Shown: positions 34,587 through 43,134 of the stretch, piece by piece
Numbering within the stretch: the first letter of the stretch is position 1
How the letters are laid out: each line of letters begins with the position of its first letter
NCBI GenBank assembly: GCA_002340985.1
Contig: DDNC01000014.1
Span: 397,599-461,598 of the forward strand
DNA length: 64,000 bases
Source of the DNA: Firmicutes bacterium UBA2530
GTDB lineage: Bacteria; Bacillota; Clostridia; Tissierellales; Sedimentibacteraceae
Reading direction: 5' to 3'
The notes under the pieces: generated by a model
What the model was told of the DNA's origin: nothing
The model's input: the letters and a program-made list of their open reading frames with translations, nothing else
Database searches by the model: none
Program-made: the position numbers and the translations under genes

Positions 34587-35728
34587 TATAATATACCTCC
34601 TGTCACCGCTTTTGTAATTTCATCAGGGGTAATTAATTCACCTGTGATTTTATTTATTTTTTTAACAGGGCACTTTTTCCCTGCAACTCTGTCAACCTCC
34701 AAGAAATACTGGCCCAAGTTCATTTCGGCAACATATATTTCCTTAGCCTTTTCAGCAATATCGTTGATTTGTTTTTCAAGGAAAGGCCATATTGTAATCG
34801 GTCTGAACATACCCACCTTAATATCATTTCGGCGCATATCGTCAATGGCACTTTTAGCAGCTCTTGAAACTCCTCCAAATGCAACTATTACAATTTCAGC
34901 GTCTTCCATGCAATATTCTTCGTAATATGTAAAATCATCTATGTTATTTTCTATTTTATCAACTATTCTTTGAACAAGTTTTCCTGAAATTTCGGTATTG
35001 TTTGTAGGAAATCCCGTTTCATCATGAGTAAGTCCGGTTACATGATATCTATATCCATCTCCGAAAGATGCCATAGGAGGAATCATATCTTCATCAGGCT
35101 TGTACGCTGAATATTTCTCAGGCTCGCATGACGGTTTTTTTCTGTTTATAACTTCAATTTCCGAAGGTTCCATAAACTTTAATTTTTCTCTCATATGCCC
35201 TACTGTTTCGTCCATGAGAAGCACAACAGGAGTTCTGTATTTCTCAGCTATGTTGAAGGCCTTGATTGTATATTCGTACACTTCCTGAACGGAATTCGGT
35301 GTGAGAGATACTGACGGATGGTCACCATGTGTTCCCCATTTTGCCTGCATTATATCACCCTGTGCCGGAGATGTAGGCATACCTGTACTTGGACCGCCTC
35401 TTTGAACATTGACAATTACACAAGGAATTTCTGCAATAGCAGCATATCCTAAATTTTCCTGCATTAGTGAAAAGCCCGGTCCGCTTGTTGCAGTCATTGA
35501 TTTCAATCCAGCCAGCGAGCCTCCGATTATTGCCGCCATACTTGCCAGCTCATCTTCCATTTGTATGAACTTTCCACCGATTTGCGGCAGTTTCTGAGCA
35601 GATATTTCTGCAATTTCCGTGGACGGAGTTATTGGATATCCTGCGTAGAATTTCATGCCCGCTGCCAAAGCTCCCTCAACACAGGCCTCATTTCCTTGAA
35701 CTAACTTATATCCGTTATTATTACTCAT
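34586..35728 (-). CDS. korA: 2-oxoacid:ferredoxin oxidoreductase, alpha subunit
   Basis: About 380 residues, starting at ATG 35728 behind AGGAGGAAAAAAAG. It has the family's GNEACVEGALAAGMKFYAGYPITPS start (read as EGALAAGMKF and GYPITPS), ATSGPGFSLM near residue 85 and PTSPAQGD near 125. It makes the catalytic core with KorB. The start overlaps the korD stop by 8 nt. Confidence 0.92.
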   Translation of the reverse strand: MSNNNGYKLVQGNEACVEGALAAGMKFYAGYPITPSTEIAEISAQKLPQIGGKFIQMEDELASMAAIIGGSLAGLKSMTATSGPGFSLMQENLGYAAIAEIPCVIVNVQRGGPSTGMPTSPAQGDIMQAKWGTHGDHPSVSLTPNSVQEVYEYTIKAFNIAEKYRTPVVLLMDETVGHMREKLKFMEPSEIEVINRKKPSCEPEKYSAYKPDEDMIPPMASFGDGYRYHVTGLTHDETGFPTNNTEISGKLVQRIVDKIENNIDDFTYYEEYCMEDAEIVIVAFGGVSRAAKSAIDDMRRNDIKVGMFRPITIWPFLEKQINDIAEKAKEIYVAEMNLGQYFLEVDRVAGKKCPVKKINKITGELITPDEITKAVTGGIL

Positions 35729-35927
35729 CTTTTTTTCCTCCTGCAATATAAATAGCATTGTCTGGGCATCTGAGCTCACACTGACCGCAGAATATACATT
35801 TTTCAGGATAAGCAATTACACATTTTTCATTTTCAATTACCAGAACCTGCTTAGGGCAAAAACCTACGCAAACACCACAGCCCTTACACCAGTCCTTGTT
35901 TTGTAAAAGACTTTTATTGTCAGCCAT
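35721..35927 (-). CDS. korD: 2-oxoacid:ferredoxin oxidoreductase, delta (ferredoxin) subunit
   Basis: 68 residues with two 4Fe-4S motifs: CKGCGVCVGFCP and CIFCGQCELRCP. It is the electron-carrying subunit. AGGAGG precedes the ATG. First gene of the kor operon. Confidence 0.9.
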   Translation of the reverse strand: MADNKSLLQNKDWCKGCGVCVGFCPKQVLVIENEKCVIAYPEKCIFCGQCELRCPDNAIYIAGGKKDE

Positions 35928-36230
35928 TTATAACATCCTCCTTGTTACTCACCTTAAGTATATAATATCACAAATAATAAGTTTTGCAAGAAATAATTCA
36001 ATATTTATGCAATTTGCAATTTTTAATTCACATAATGCAAATTTAAAGATGAAAACGTATGGCCTACATGATGATTATAGCCGTAACAACAGCTGATTTC
36101 ATTGATTTTCGCTTTCGACAAAGTTTGCATAAATCAAAAAAATGATTGAGATTATCGCATCTCATCAATTCATAAAATATCACTGTAAGTGAATATTAAG
36201 TAAAAAAATGCATGAAGGCGATTACGCTTT
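35928..36230. other. kor upstream region: promoter and repeated TTGCA/TGCAA motifs
   Basis: No gene seen in about 300 nt. The promoter at 35962-35989 (TTGCAA-16-TATTAT, minus strand) lies close to korD. Upstream of it, TGCAA/TTGCA pentamers recur near 36009, 36016, 36038 and 36125, and one overlaps the -35 itself; they may be sites for the RpiR-type regulator. A TGAGAT/ATCTCA inverted repeat lies near 36145-36165. Confidence 0.5.
35962..35989 (-). promoter_or_regulatory. Promoter of the kor operon
   Basis: TTGCAA and TATTAT separated by 16 nt on the minus strand, about 35 nt before the korD start. Confidence 0.6.
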
Positions 36231-36244
36231 TCATGCATTTTTTT
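36202..36244 (-). terminator. Terminator overlapping the methyltransferase stop codon
   Basis: AAATGCATGAAGGCG pairs with its near-complement around ATTA, followed by seven T-class bases on the minus strand. The TGA stop at 36231-36233 is inside the stem. Confidence 0.85.
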
Positions 36245-36806
36245 CTATTATGAACAGCTCCGGAGGAGTGTTGTTTTTGTTTATTAGATTTATGTGGAGC
36301 ACATTGTACACCGAGTTATCCAGTGAATTCAAAAACTCACATATATTTTTTATCTCATATCCGGTATCATGTGTAATGTATGTAGTAATGAAAATTCTCC
36401 CGTCGTCTTTTAAATGCGGCAGCAAATTCATTATAGCTTTTACAGTTGTATCACCCTTGGTCGTAACCGTTTTATCGGAAAAAGGAAGATATCCTAAATT
36501 GAAAATGGCCGCATCGATTTTATCAGATAAATGATTGCCTATGTATTCATGAGAATCCTTAATAAGCTCGTAGTTTATAAAATTCAGGTTGCTTTTCAGC
36601 AATATTTCAGTTCTCTCAATAGCCTGAGCCTGTATATCAAATGCTTTGACACATCCTTTTTCACCGGCCAACCTGCATAGAAACAGGGTATCAAAACCGT
36701 TTCCGCATGTTGCGTCAACGAAAGAGTGTGCATCACTATCAGAATAACTTTGTTTAATGAGCATATGTACAAAATCTACAAGCTTTCCATACTTTATATT
36801 TTCCAT
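36231..36806 (-). CDS. Class I SAM-dependent methyltransferase (YtqB-like)
   Basis: About 191 residues. SAM motif I is DATCGNGFDTLFL near residue 30, and AIFNLGYLPFSDK near 100 carries the NLGYLP motif of the YtqB/rRNA-methylase-like family. Starts at ATG 36806 with AGGAGG 6 nt upstream, immediately after the rluB stop, so the two are co-transcribed. The RNA target is not known. Confidence 0.82.
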   Translation of the reverse strand: MENIKYGKLVDFVHMLIKQSYSDSDAHSFVDATCGNGFDTLFLCRLAGEKGCVKAFDIQAQAIERTEILLKSNLNFINYELIKDSHEYIGNHLSDKIDAAIFNLGYLPFSDKTVTTKGDTTVKAIMNLLPHLKDDGRIFITTYITHDTGYEIKNICEFLNSLDNSVYNVLHINLINKNNTPPELFIIEKNA

Positions 36807-36807
36807 T

Positions 36808-37530
36808 TTATGCCTCCTGATTTTTTTTGAGGAATTGTACCTCACTTTTGCTTAAATGCGTCCAGGTTCCCGGCTTTAAATTTTCCAAGCCTATTTCTCC
36901 GAATGAAACTCTTTTAAGCTTTGCAACGTTGTGTCCCACCGCATCAAACATCTTTCTCACCTGTCTGTTCTTACCTTCATAAATGCTTACTTCCACCACC
37001 GATTTATTTTCATGGCGCTTAATGAGCTTTACTTTTGCGGGAGCTGTTTTGTAATTGTCTATGGCAACGCCTTTGCTGAGCTTAAGTATCGAAGCATCGC
37101 TTATACGCCCCTCCACCTCTGCCACGTATGTTTTGTAAATATTATACTTGGGGTGCATGAGCTTATTTGCCAGATCGCCGTCATTTGTCAAAAGCAGCAG
37201 GCCTGAGGTGTTGTAATCCAGTCTGCCTACAGGATAAATTCTTTCCTTTATATCAATCAGATCCAGAACTGTTTTTCTGTTAAACTGGTCACTGACGGTG
37301 GTCACGTATCCTTCAGGCTTATATAGCTTCAAATATATAAATTCTGTGGATTCAGAAATTTTTTTCCCATCAACAGTCACAATATCATTATTGGGATTAA
37401 TCTTTGCACCAAGTTCTGTGACCTTTACATGATTAACCTCTACCTTTCCCTCAAGAATCAGCTCTTCTGCCTTTCGGCGAGAAGTGACACCGCACCTTGC
37501 AATATATTTCTGAAGTCTTTCTAATTCCAT
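36808..37530 (-). CDS. rluB: Ribosomal large-subunit pseudouridine synthase B family
   Basis: 240 residues: an N-terminal S4 RNA-binding domain (RLQKYIARCGVTSRRKAEELI, read as ARCGVTSRRKAEEL) and the RsuA/RluB catalytic domain with the Asp in PVGRLDYNTSGLLLLTND (GRLDYNTSG near residue 102). NRQVRKMF near 188 is also typical. Modifies 23S rRNA. A promoter with 17-nt spacing is 30-58 nt upstream. Assignment to RluB versus RsuA rests on length and order and is not certain. Confidence 0.87.
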   Translation of the reverse strand: MELERLQKYIARCGVTSRRKAEELILEGKVEVNHVKVTELGAKINPNNDIVTVDGKKISESTEFIYLKLYKPEGYVTTVSDQFNRKTVLDLIDIKERIYPVGRLDYNTSGLLLLTNDGDLANKLMHPKYNIYKTYVAEVEGRISDASILKLSKGVAIDNYKTAPAKVKLIKRHENKSVVEVSIYEGKNRQVRKMFDAVGHNVAKLKRVSFGEIGLENLKPGTWTHLSKSEVQFLKKNQEA

Positions 37531-37559
37531 AAACTCCGCCTTTTTTATGATTTATAGTA

Positions 37560-37588
37560 ATTATATCACTATACTTGCCAGTACACAA
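37560..37588 (-). promoter_or_regulatory. Promoter of rluB
   Basis: TTGTGT and TATAAT, 17 nt apart on the minus strand. Confidence 0.65.
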
Positions 37589-37592
37589 TAAT

Positions 37593-38486
37593 TTAAGGTA
37601 AAATATTGCTCATTACATCTTTTAGCTTAACCTTCTCGTCTTCTTTTAATTGCAGTAATGGCTTTCTGACATAGCCTCCGTTGAAACCCAACATCGTACA
37701 TGCATATTTCAGACCTGCAATGCCAAAGGTACCTGTTACCGCACTGTTCACAGTGAATACTCTCTCATATAATTCTCTGGAATTTTCAACATCTCCATTA
37801 TCGAATTTCTTTTGAATATCAATGCATTCCTGAGGGCAACAATTAGCTAAAGCCATAACGGAAGCCTCAATCCCTAAAGTAAGCGCAGGGAACCATGCGG
37901 ATGCGGTACCCACCATGAGATTAAATTCTTCACAGCCTATTGCTTTTTTAAAGTCCACTAATTGAGGTATACTTCCTGAGCTGTCCTTCATACCGATTAT
38001 GTTCGGGTGCCTTGCAAGTACCCCCACAGCCTTGGGAGAAATATTTATATGAGTGAATTTAGTTACGTTATAAATCAATATAGGTATCTTTGAATTATCA
38101 GCAACTTCAGTGTAATAATTAATCAGTGCTTCATCATTCATTTTGCCGCCATAATAGAACGGTGTAACAATTAAAGCGCAATCTGCACCTAAATCAGCGG
38201 CTTTATTTGTTAATCTTATTGTTTCCATAGTGGATTCCATTCCTGTACCCACTATTATCAATCTGCCTTCTTTCCTGTGTTTAACAGTAAGTTCAATGAG
38301 CTTTAACTTTTCTACCTCATTTAAGTATACAGTTTCGCTGTTTGAGCCAAGAACTAAATATCCTGTCAAATCATATTCATTCCATTTTTCCACATTTGCA
38401 ACATGCTTCTCATAATCCACCTCGTCATTTTCCTTGAAAGGTGTAATCATTGGTGGTATAACTCCTTTGATTTTAAAAAATGCCAT
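37593..38486 (-). CDS. DapA/NAL-superfamily aldolase, closest in pattern to 4-hydroxy-2-oxoglutarate aldolase
   Basis: 297 residues of a class I aldolase. The Schiff-base Lys is in GMKDSSG (near residue 165) and the Tyr in LIYNVTKFTH (near 137). Unlike lysine-pathway DapA, which has YNVPxRT, this protein has YNVTKFT, plus GMESTMETIRLT and FGIAGLKYA, which recall HOGA-type enzymes. It may cleave 4-hydroxy-2-oxoglutarate or a similar 2-oxo acid; dihydrodipicolinate synthesis is less likely. GGGAGGAATTTTA precedes the ATG. It appears to be monocistronic, with no clear terminator. Confidence 0.75.
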   Translation of the reverse strand: MAFFKIKGVIPPMITPFKENDEVDYEKHVANVEKWNEYDLTGYLVLGSNSETVYLNEVEKLKLIELTVKHRKEGRLIIVGTGMESTMETIRLTNKAADLGADCALIVTPFYYGGKMNDEALINYYTEVADNSKIPILIYNVTKFTHINISPKAVGVLARHPNIIGMKDSSGSIPQLVDFKKAIGCEEFNLMVGTASAWFPALTLGIEASVMALANCCPQECIDIQKKFDNGDVENSRELYERVFTVNSAVTGTFGIAGLKYACTMLGFNGGYVRKPLLQLKEDEKVKLKDVMSNILP

Positions 38487-38547
38487 TAAAATTCCTCCCT
38501 CTTATTTCGGTTTTATTATGCATTTAATATTAGTGCGCCTTATTGAT

Positions 38548-38576
38548 ATAATACTTTCTATATTTATATCATTCAA
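38548..38576 (-). promoter_or_regulatory. Promoter of the aldolase gene
   Basis: TTGAAT and TATTAT, 17 nt apart on the minus strand, about 60 nt before the start. Confidence 0.55.
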
Positions 38577-38614
38577 GGTTTTTCTTCATTTATTAAGATA
38601 TTTACTGGAAGGAA

Positions 38615-38645
38615 AAATAAAAGCAGACAATGTTCAATTGTCTGC
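38615..38645 (-). terminator. Terminator overlapping the dac stop codon
   Basis: GCAGACAAT/ATTGTCTGC stem with a 5-nt loop, then TTTTATTTTT on the minus strand. The stop codon at 38634 lies inside it. Confidence 0.85.
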
Positions 38646-39689
38646 CTGTAAATTAAGTCCACCTGTATGTATCAATTCATCGCCCATGTATATGTTGTAG
38701 ACGCCGCATACAGATTTATTATCTTTGTCTGTAATGTGAGGAGCGGTCATTTTGACTTCAAATTTAACTTTTTCTTTTTCCTCATCGGTCATGAGATAGC
38801 TGAAGCTGTCGGATACAAATACCGGTTTTCCATCGGATGTCTTGCCTGCAAATTGTCCGGCTTCAACAATGCTGTAGCTTTTATAATTTTCAAAAGCCCA
38901 GTCAAATATTTTGTAGCTGTCCTGAAACCAGTTATTGTCATTTAAAACAACAACTATGATTTCAGTCCCGTCTTTTTCTGCAGAGGCTACAAGGCATCTG
39001 CCGGCCGCCTTTGTATAGCCTATCTTTATTCCGTTCCCGTATTCATACTGGTAAACAACCTTATTTTTATTGTAAAATATTGTGTTCATACTTTCGGCAA
39101 TATATTTTTCTGCTGAGGAAATTTCTTTAAACATTTCATTTTTCATTGCATGACGGCTTATAAGAGCTAAATCATAAGCTGTTGAGTAGTGATTTTCATC
39201 ACTTAGGCCATGAGGATTCATAAAATTAGAGTCATATGCTCCAAGTTCTGCCGCCTTTTCATTCATCATAAATACAAATCCTTCATCGCTGTTTCTGCCC
39301 GCATATGCGGCGAGTGTTTCTGCAGCATCGTTTCCTGACCTGAGCATTGTGCCGTACAGCAAATCCTTAATTGACACTCTTTGCTTGGCTTTTAAATATA
39401 TGCTTGAGCCTTCTACTCCCACGCATGAATCGGGAACCTCTATTTTTCTTTCGAAATCATCTATGTTTTCTATGGCTAAAATTGTAGTCAGTATTTTTGT
39501 TGTGCTTGCTATTGGCAGCTTTTCTTTTGGATTCCTTGAACCGATTATTCTGCCGGAATCAGAATCAACAACAATATAAGACTGTGCCGGCACATCCGGA
39601 ATGGAAGCTGCCTTTGCAACATCAAGGAATGAACAAAAGCACAGCAATGCCGCACAAAGAAAAATTATTTTAGAGTATTTAATAATCAC
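38634..39689 (-). CDS. D-alanyl-D-alanine carboxypeptidase (PBP5/DacF family), KTG box changed
   Basis: 351 residues, with a signal peptide (FLCAALLCFCSFLDVAKA). S11 motifs: SxxK as STTK (near residue 65), SGN (near 125). The third box, usually KTG, reads KIGYTKAAG (near 225), i.e. Thr to Ile. It trims the terminal D-Ala from cell-wall peptides. A GTG start behind AAGGGACT overlaps the gerW-like stop by 11 nt. A second family member lies at 41768-42925. Confidence 0.85.
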   Translation of the reverse strand: MIIKYSKIIFLCAALLCFCSFLDVAKAASIPDVPAQSYIVVDSDSGRIIGSRNPKEKLPIASTTKILTTILAIENIDDFERKIEVPDSCVGVEGSSIYLKAKQRVSIKDLLYGTMLRSGNDAAETLAAYAGRNSDEGFVFMMNEKAAELGAYDSNFMNPHGLSDENHYSTAYDLALISRHAMKNEMFKEISSAEKYIAESMNTIFYNKNKVVYQYEYGNGIKIGYTKAAGRCLVASAEKDGTEIIVVVLNDNNWFQDSYKIFDWAFENYKSYSIVEAGQFAGKTSDGKPVFVSDSFSYLMTDEEKEKVKFEVKMTAPHITDKDNKSVCGVYNIYMGDELIHTGGLNLQADN

Positions 39690-40059
39690 AGTCCCTTTTC
39701 TCCCTTACGTCCTTTATGAATGACATTATGTTCAGAATAGATGATGTTATATCGCTTGCAACGGTTTCGTTGTTAATGTTGATTGACCTTACGTCTCTGT
39801 TTCTGTCTTCATAAATGAGCACTTGAGGATTAAGCTGAAGATTTACATATGCCGCTCCGGCGAAAGGCTTCAAGTCAACTGTTCTGAATTTTTTGTCTAT
39901 GTCGCTGCCTCCTATTACAAAGTTCATGTTCAATTTTGATATGGCGAGATAGTTGGTGCTGTCATAGGAAATTTTGCTGCTGATGAGCTTTTCGTTTTCG
40001 GTTAAGCTATTGATATTATCCAAGGTTGTCTTAATGATGCTTTCTATGTCTCTGCTCAT
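39679..40059 (-). CDS. GerW (YtfJ)-like sporulation protein, divergent
   Basis: 126 residues. The start (IESIIKTTLDNINSL) and the central NFVIGGSDID...PFAGAA region align in order with YtfJ/GerW, but the family's glycine-rich GGGSG stretch is reduced to AGAA. The assignment is backed by position: DUF2953-like, ytfJ and dac genes follow scpB in clostridia. GAAAGGGGATATT precedes the ATG. Confidence 0.6.
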   Translation of the reverse strand: MSRDIESIIKTTLDNINSLTENEKLISSKISYDSTNYLAISKLNMNFVIGGSDIDKKFRTVDLKPFAGAAYVNLQLNPQVLIYEDRNRDVRSININNETVASDITSSILNIMSFIKDVREKRDCDY

Positions 40060-40116
40060 AATATCCCCTTTCTTAAGTTTTTACATAGTATGCCCTGAAA
40101 AAGGATAAATATAACA

Positions 40117-40497
40117 CTATTTATTTATGAGAGGCCGCTTAATTATATTGTTTACAACCATGAATTCAACCGCAAATGAGGAATAGCTCCCGATACATTC
40201 GGGATATAAGGATATGTTTTTGACCATGAAAAAACGTGCAATCTTTTTCAGATGCCTCAGGTAAGGATAGTATCTTTTGCTTCTCAGGTTCACGTAGCTG
40301 TTGTATCTGTCCGGTGTTGTCCTCAGAATTTCGGCATAAAAAAATTTTCTGTAGAAATCATGCTCATTTCTAAACACCTTAAAAACGATGCTGATTGTTG
40401 CAAAAGATGCTGACAAATTAATTTTACATATAATTCGTGCATTGAAATATATGAATGTTGTCCCCCCGACGATAAATAATATAATCAATACTCCCAT
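40117..40497 (-). CDS. Short DUF2953-like membrane-anchored protein
   Basis: 126 residues with an N-terminal membrane segment (residues 2-16) and KNISLYPECIGSYSSFAVEF near residue 92. Its place between scpB and gerW, and the general pattern, suggest DUF2953 (YtfI-like), but that family is usually longer, so this is reduced or a different family. The ribosome binding site is weak; it starts 4 nt after scpB and may depend on coupling. Confidence 0.45.
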   Translation of the reverse strand: MGVLIILFIVGGTTFIYFNARIICKINLSASFATISIVFKVFRNEHDFYRKFFYAEILRTTPDRYNSYVNLRSKRYYPYLRHLKKIARFFMVKNISLYPECIGSYSSFAVEFMVVNNIIKRPLINK

Positions 40498-40500
40498 TTG

Positions 40501-41031
40501 CTATATTGCTTTTTGTTCCTCCTCAATCTTTACATTCAAGGCAGGAAGGTCATTTATTGAGTTTAATCCAAAATGCCTTAAAAATTCATCTGTTGTAGCA
40601 TAAAGTGTAGGTCTTCCGGGTTTATCCAGCTTTCCTACCTCCTTGATAAGCTGCTTATCTAAGAGACCTTTAACCACATTAGAGCATTTTACTCCTCGTA
40701 TCATCTCTATTTCAACCCTTGTAACAGGCTGCTTGTACGCTATAATTGACAGTGTCTCCATTGCGGCTGTAGACAGACTTTTATTTATTGTGGTCTGCAA
40801 GAGACTTTGAATAAATTCATAATTCTCTTTTTTAGTTGTAATTTGATAGGAGCTGCCAAACTTTTGGATAATCAGCCCTCTTTCTTTGTCTTCATCAAAT
40901 TTTTCAGCCATCTCATCCAGCACTGCAGTCAGATTATGAGCAGGCATATTTAAAATTCTGGAAATTTCACTTATATTCAAAGGCTCACCCCAGGCAAACA
41001 GCATGCTTTCCAATACACTTTTCAAATTCAT
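40501..41031 (-). CDS. scpB: Segregation and condensation protein B
   Basis: 176 residues with two winged-helix domains. AMETLSIIAYKQPVTRVEIEMIRGV (YKQPVTR near residue 100) and DKPGRPTLYATTDEFL near 145 are diagnostic. ScpB binds ScpA and SMC in the chromosome condensation complex. GGAGTTAATA precedes the ATG, 9 nt behind scpA. Confidence 0.94.
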   Translation of the reverse strand: MNLKSVLESMLFAWGEPLNISEISRILNMPAHNLTAVLDEMAEKFDEDKERGLIIQKFGSSYQITTKKENYEFIQSLLQTTINKSLSTAAMETLSIIAYKQPVTRVEIEMIRGVKCSNVVKGLLDKQLIKEVGKLDKPGRPTLYATTDEFLRHFGLNSINDLPALNVKIEEEQKAI

Positions 41032-41040
41032 TATTAACTC

Positions 41041-41757
41041 CTACGCAGCAATTATTATTATATCGCTGTATATATCTGTCTGATAGATTCTCATGCCCTG
41101 CTTGTTAGAGAGCTCCAATACAGCTAAAAATGTTGTTATTACATATTCTTTAGTAATCTTGTCTTTCTCTCTGAATGTTTCAAACAGTGATACACGGCCC
41201 CTTGACTTCAGTTTCTTAACAAGCTCATCAACACAGTCCTTGACGCTGTAATTCTCTCTGTACACCTTAAGTTTTTCTTCATTGACAATCTTTAAATTTT
41301 GATTTTTAATAAGCGACATAAAGACGTTATACAATTCATATATATTTATTTCATTCAATGAAAGCTGCTCGGTCTTAACATCTGAGTCAAGGGCCATTTC
41401 TTCCTTTGGCTTGGAATAATAGTAGCAACATTCATCTTCGTATTTTTTTAACTGTTCGGATACTTCCTTAAATATTTTGTATTCCAAAAGCTTATTGACC
41501 AGCTCATGCCTTGGGTCCTCTTCCTTCTCCTTAAGGGGCAGCAGCATTTGAGATTTAATTTCAATCAGTGTTGAAGCCATCAAAATAAATTCGCTTGCCA
41601 CATTCATGTTGAATTGAATCATCTGGTCCAGATACTCCATATACTGATCTGTTATTTCAGCAATTGGAATATCGTATATGTCAATTTCTTTTTTTTCAAT
41701 CAGATGATACAATAAGTCAAAAGGCCCCTGGAAAATTTCTAAACTTATGGAATACAT
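41041..41757 (-). CDS. scpA: Segregation and condensation protein A
   Basis: 238 residues. The kleisin starts FQGPFDLLYHLIEKKEIDIYDIPIAEIT, read as GPFDLLYHLI and KKEIDIYDIPI, which is the family signature. It bridges the SMC heads with ScpB. AGAGGATAAAA precedes the ATG. In an operon with dacF upstream and scpB downstream. Confidence 0.94.
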   Translation of the reverse strand: MYSISLEIFQGPFDLLYHLIEKKEIDIYDIPIAEITDQYMEYLDQMIQFNMNVASEFILMASTLIEIKSQMLLPLKEKEEDPRHELVNKLLEYKIFKEVSEQLKKYEDECCYYYSKPKEEMALDSDVKTEQLSLNEINIYELYNVFMSLIKNQNLKIVNEEKLKVYRENYSVKDCVDELVKKLKSRGRVSLFETFREKDKITKEYVITTFLAVLELSNKQGMRIYQTDIYSDIIIIAA

Positions 41758-41767
41758 TTTTATCCTC

Positions 41768-42925
41768 TTATTTTATTATACTTTCTACTATGTTACTAAA
41801 ATAAAACTTGAAAAGTCCTTCTTTTTCAATGTTATTTTCAGGAAAAAGCTGAAATTCTCCAAGAACTTCACCGTTTTTTGACATGATTGCTTTTCCTATT
41901 GAAACATCTGCATTTAAAGGAGCTTTTAAATTTTTGTCTATTATATATTCTAAATTAAAATCCTCCGCCTTGCAATTACTTTCTGTAAAATATGCAATAT
42001 TTTCTTTACTTATCACATTGAAGGTATCATTTTTGCCGCAATATACGGGAGCCTCCGTAATAACATCACCTTTTTTATGGAATACAAGGTTTTTATAATT
42101 TGCAAAGCCTTCATTTAACAGCTTAGTAACCTCATTAAATCTTATCTTTGTATTATCGCATCCCAACACAACAGCTATCAGCATTGTGTCGTTTCTTTTT
42201 GCTGCAGCTGAAAGGCAATATTTTGCTTCTGTTGTGTAGCCTGTTTTTCCTCCTATCAGCCCATCGTAATTGTTTATCAGCCTATTGGTGTTTACCAGCA
42301 CCTGTTCGGAGTCTTTTTCCTTACCTACATATACTGAATCCATCCATGTAAGCATATATTGATTTACATAATTATATTTCAGTAACTCTTGTGTCATTAT
42401 CCCTATATCGTGTGCTGTTGTCAAATGTTCGGGTTCAGGAAGTCCCGTAACATTTACAAAGTTTGTATCATTCATCCCCAGTTCCTTTGCTCTGTCATTC
42501 ATCGCTTTTACACAACCTTCATGAGATCCATACATGAATTCAGCCATTGCAACTGAAGCGTCGTTTGCTGAACGCATAGAAATTGCTTTGAGCATATTTT
42601 CTACTGTTTGTGTTTCATTAGCTTCAAGATATATCTGGCTTCCTCCCATGCTTGCTGCATGTTCTGATACAGTCAGCTCATTGTCAAGAGCTATTTCACC
42701 GTTAGCCATCTTTTCTGAAATCAACAAAAGCAGCATAATTTTTGTTATGCTTGCAGGCTGCATTTTGTCGTTTGCATTTTTTTCAAAAAGAATTTGGCCA
42801 TCTTCACCATTTATCAATATTGCTGCCCGTGACTGCAGACTTTCGGCCTCTATTCCAAAAACCGGAATAAACATTGAATTTACAACTAACATCACTAAAA
42901 AAAATATGGCTATATTTTTCTTCAT
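41768..42925 (-). CDS. dacF: D-alanyl-D-alanine carboxypeptidase (DacF family)
   Basis: 385 residues with a signal peptide (residues 1-24). All S11 motifs are standard: SITK (near 59), SAN (near 119) and KTGYTTEAK (near 229). In spore formers the dacF homologue acts on cell wall or cortex. AGGAGGTAGC precedes the ATG. It lies upstream of scpA, a known clostridial order. Confidence 0.9.
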   Translation of the reverse strand: MKKNIAIFFLVMLVVNSMFIPVFGIEAESLQSRAAILINGEDGQILFEKNANDKMQPASITKIMLLLLISEKMANGEIALDNELTVSEHAASMGGSQIYLEANETQTVENMLKAISMRSANDASVAMAEFMYGSHEGCVKAMNDRAKELGMNDTNFVNVTGLPEPEHLTTAHDIGIMTQELLKYNYVNQYMLTWMDSVYVGKEKDSEQVLVNTNRLINNYDGLIGGKTGYTTEAKYCLSAAAKRNDTMLIAVVLGCDNTKIRFNEVTKLLNEGFANYKNLVFHKKGDVITEAPVYCGKNDTFNVISKENIAYFTESNCKAEDFNLEYIIDKNLKAPLNADVSIGKAIMSKNGEVLGEFQLFPENNIEKEGLFKFYFSNIVESIIK

Positions 42926-42996
42926 AAAAAGCTACCTCCTTTTTATAAATTATAATAACCATATTTTATTGATATATACAGTAGTTTTGGTAATAG

Positions 42997-43106
42997 AATT
43001 GTCATGCATTTCGTGAGAGGTTTTTATCAAATGCTTAGCAACTGTCGTGATGCGAATACAATTGTCTTACGTTCCAGGGATGGTTTTCCCGTGAAATGTC
43101 GAAAAA
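42997..43106. repeat. Degenerate direct-repeat element between deoB and dacF
   Basis: About 31-nt stretches starting near 42997 (AATTGTCATGCATTTCGTG...) and 43059 (AATTGTCTTACGTTCC...) match at about two thirds of positions, and a related ACTGTCGTGATGC lies between them. The ends are loosely inverted (CATTTCGTG and CGTGAAATG). No reading frame is credible. Much less AT-rich than the flanks. Confidence 0.45.
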
Positions 43107-43134
43107 ATTAATAATTAGTCTATTTCCAAGAAAA

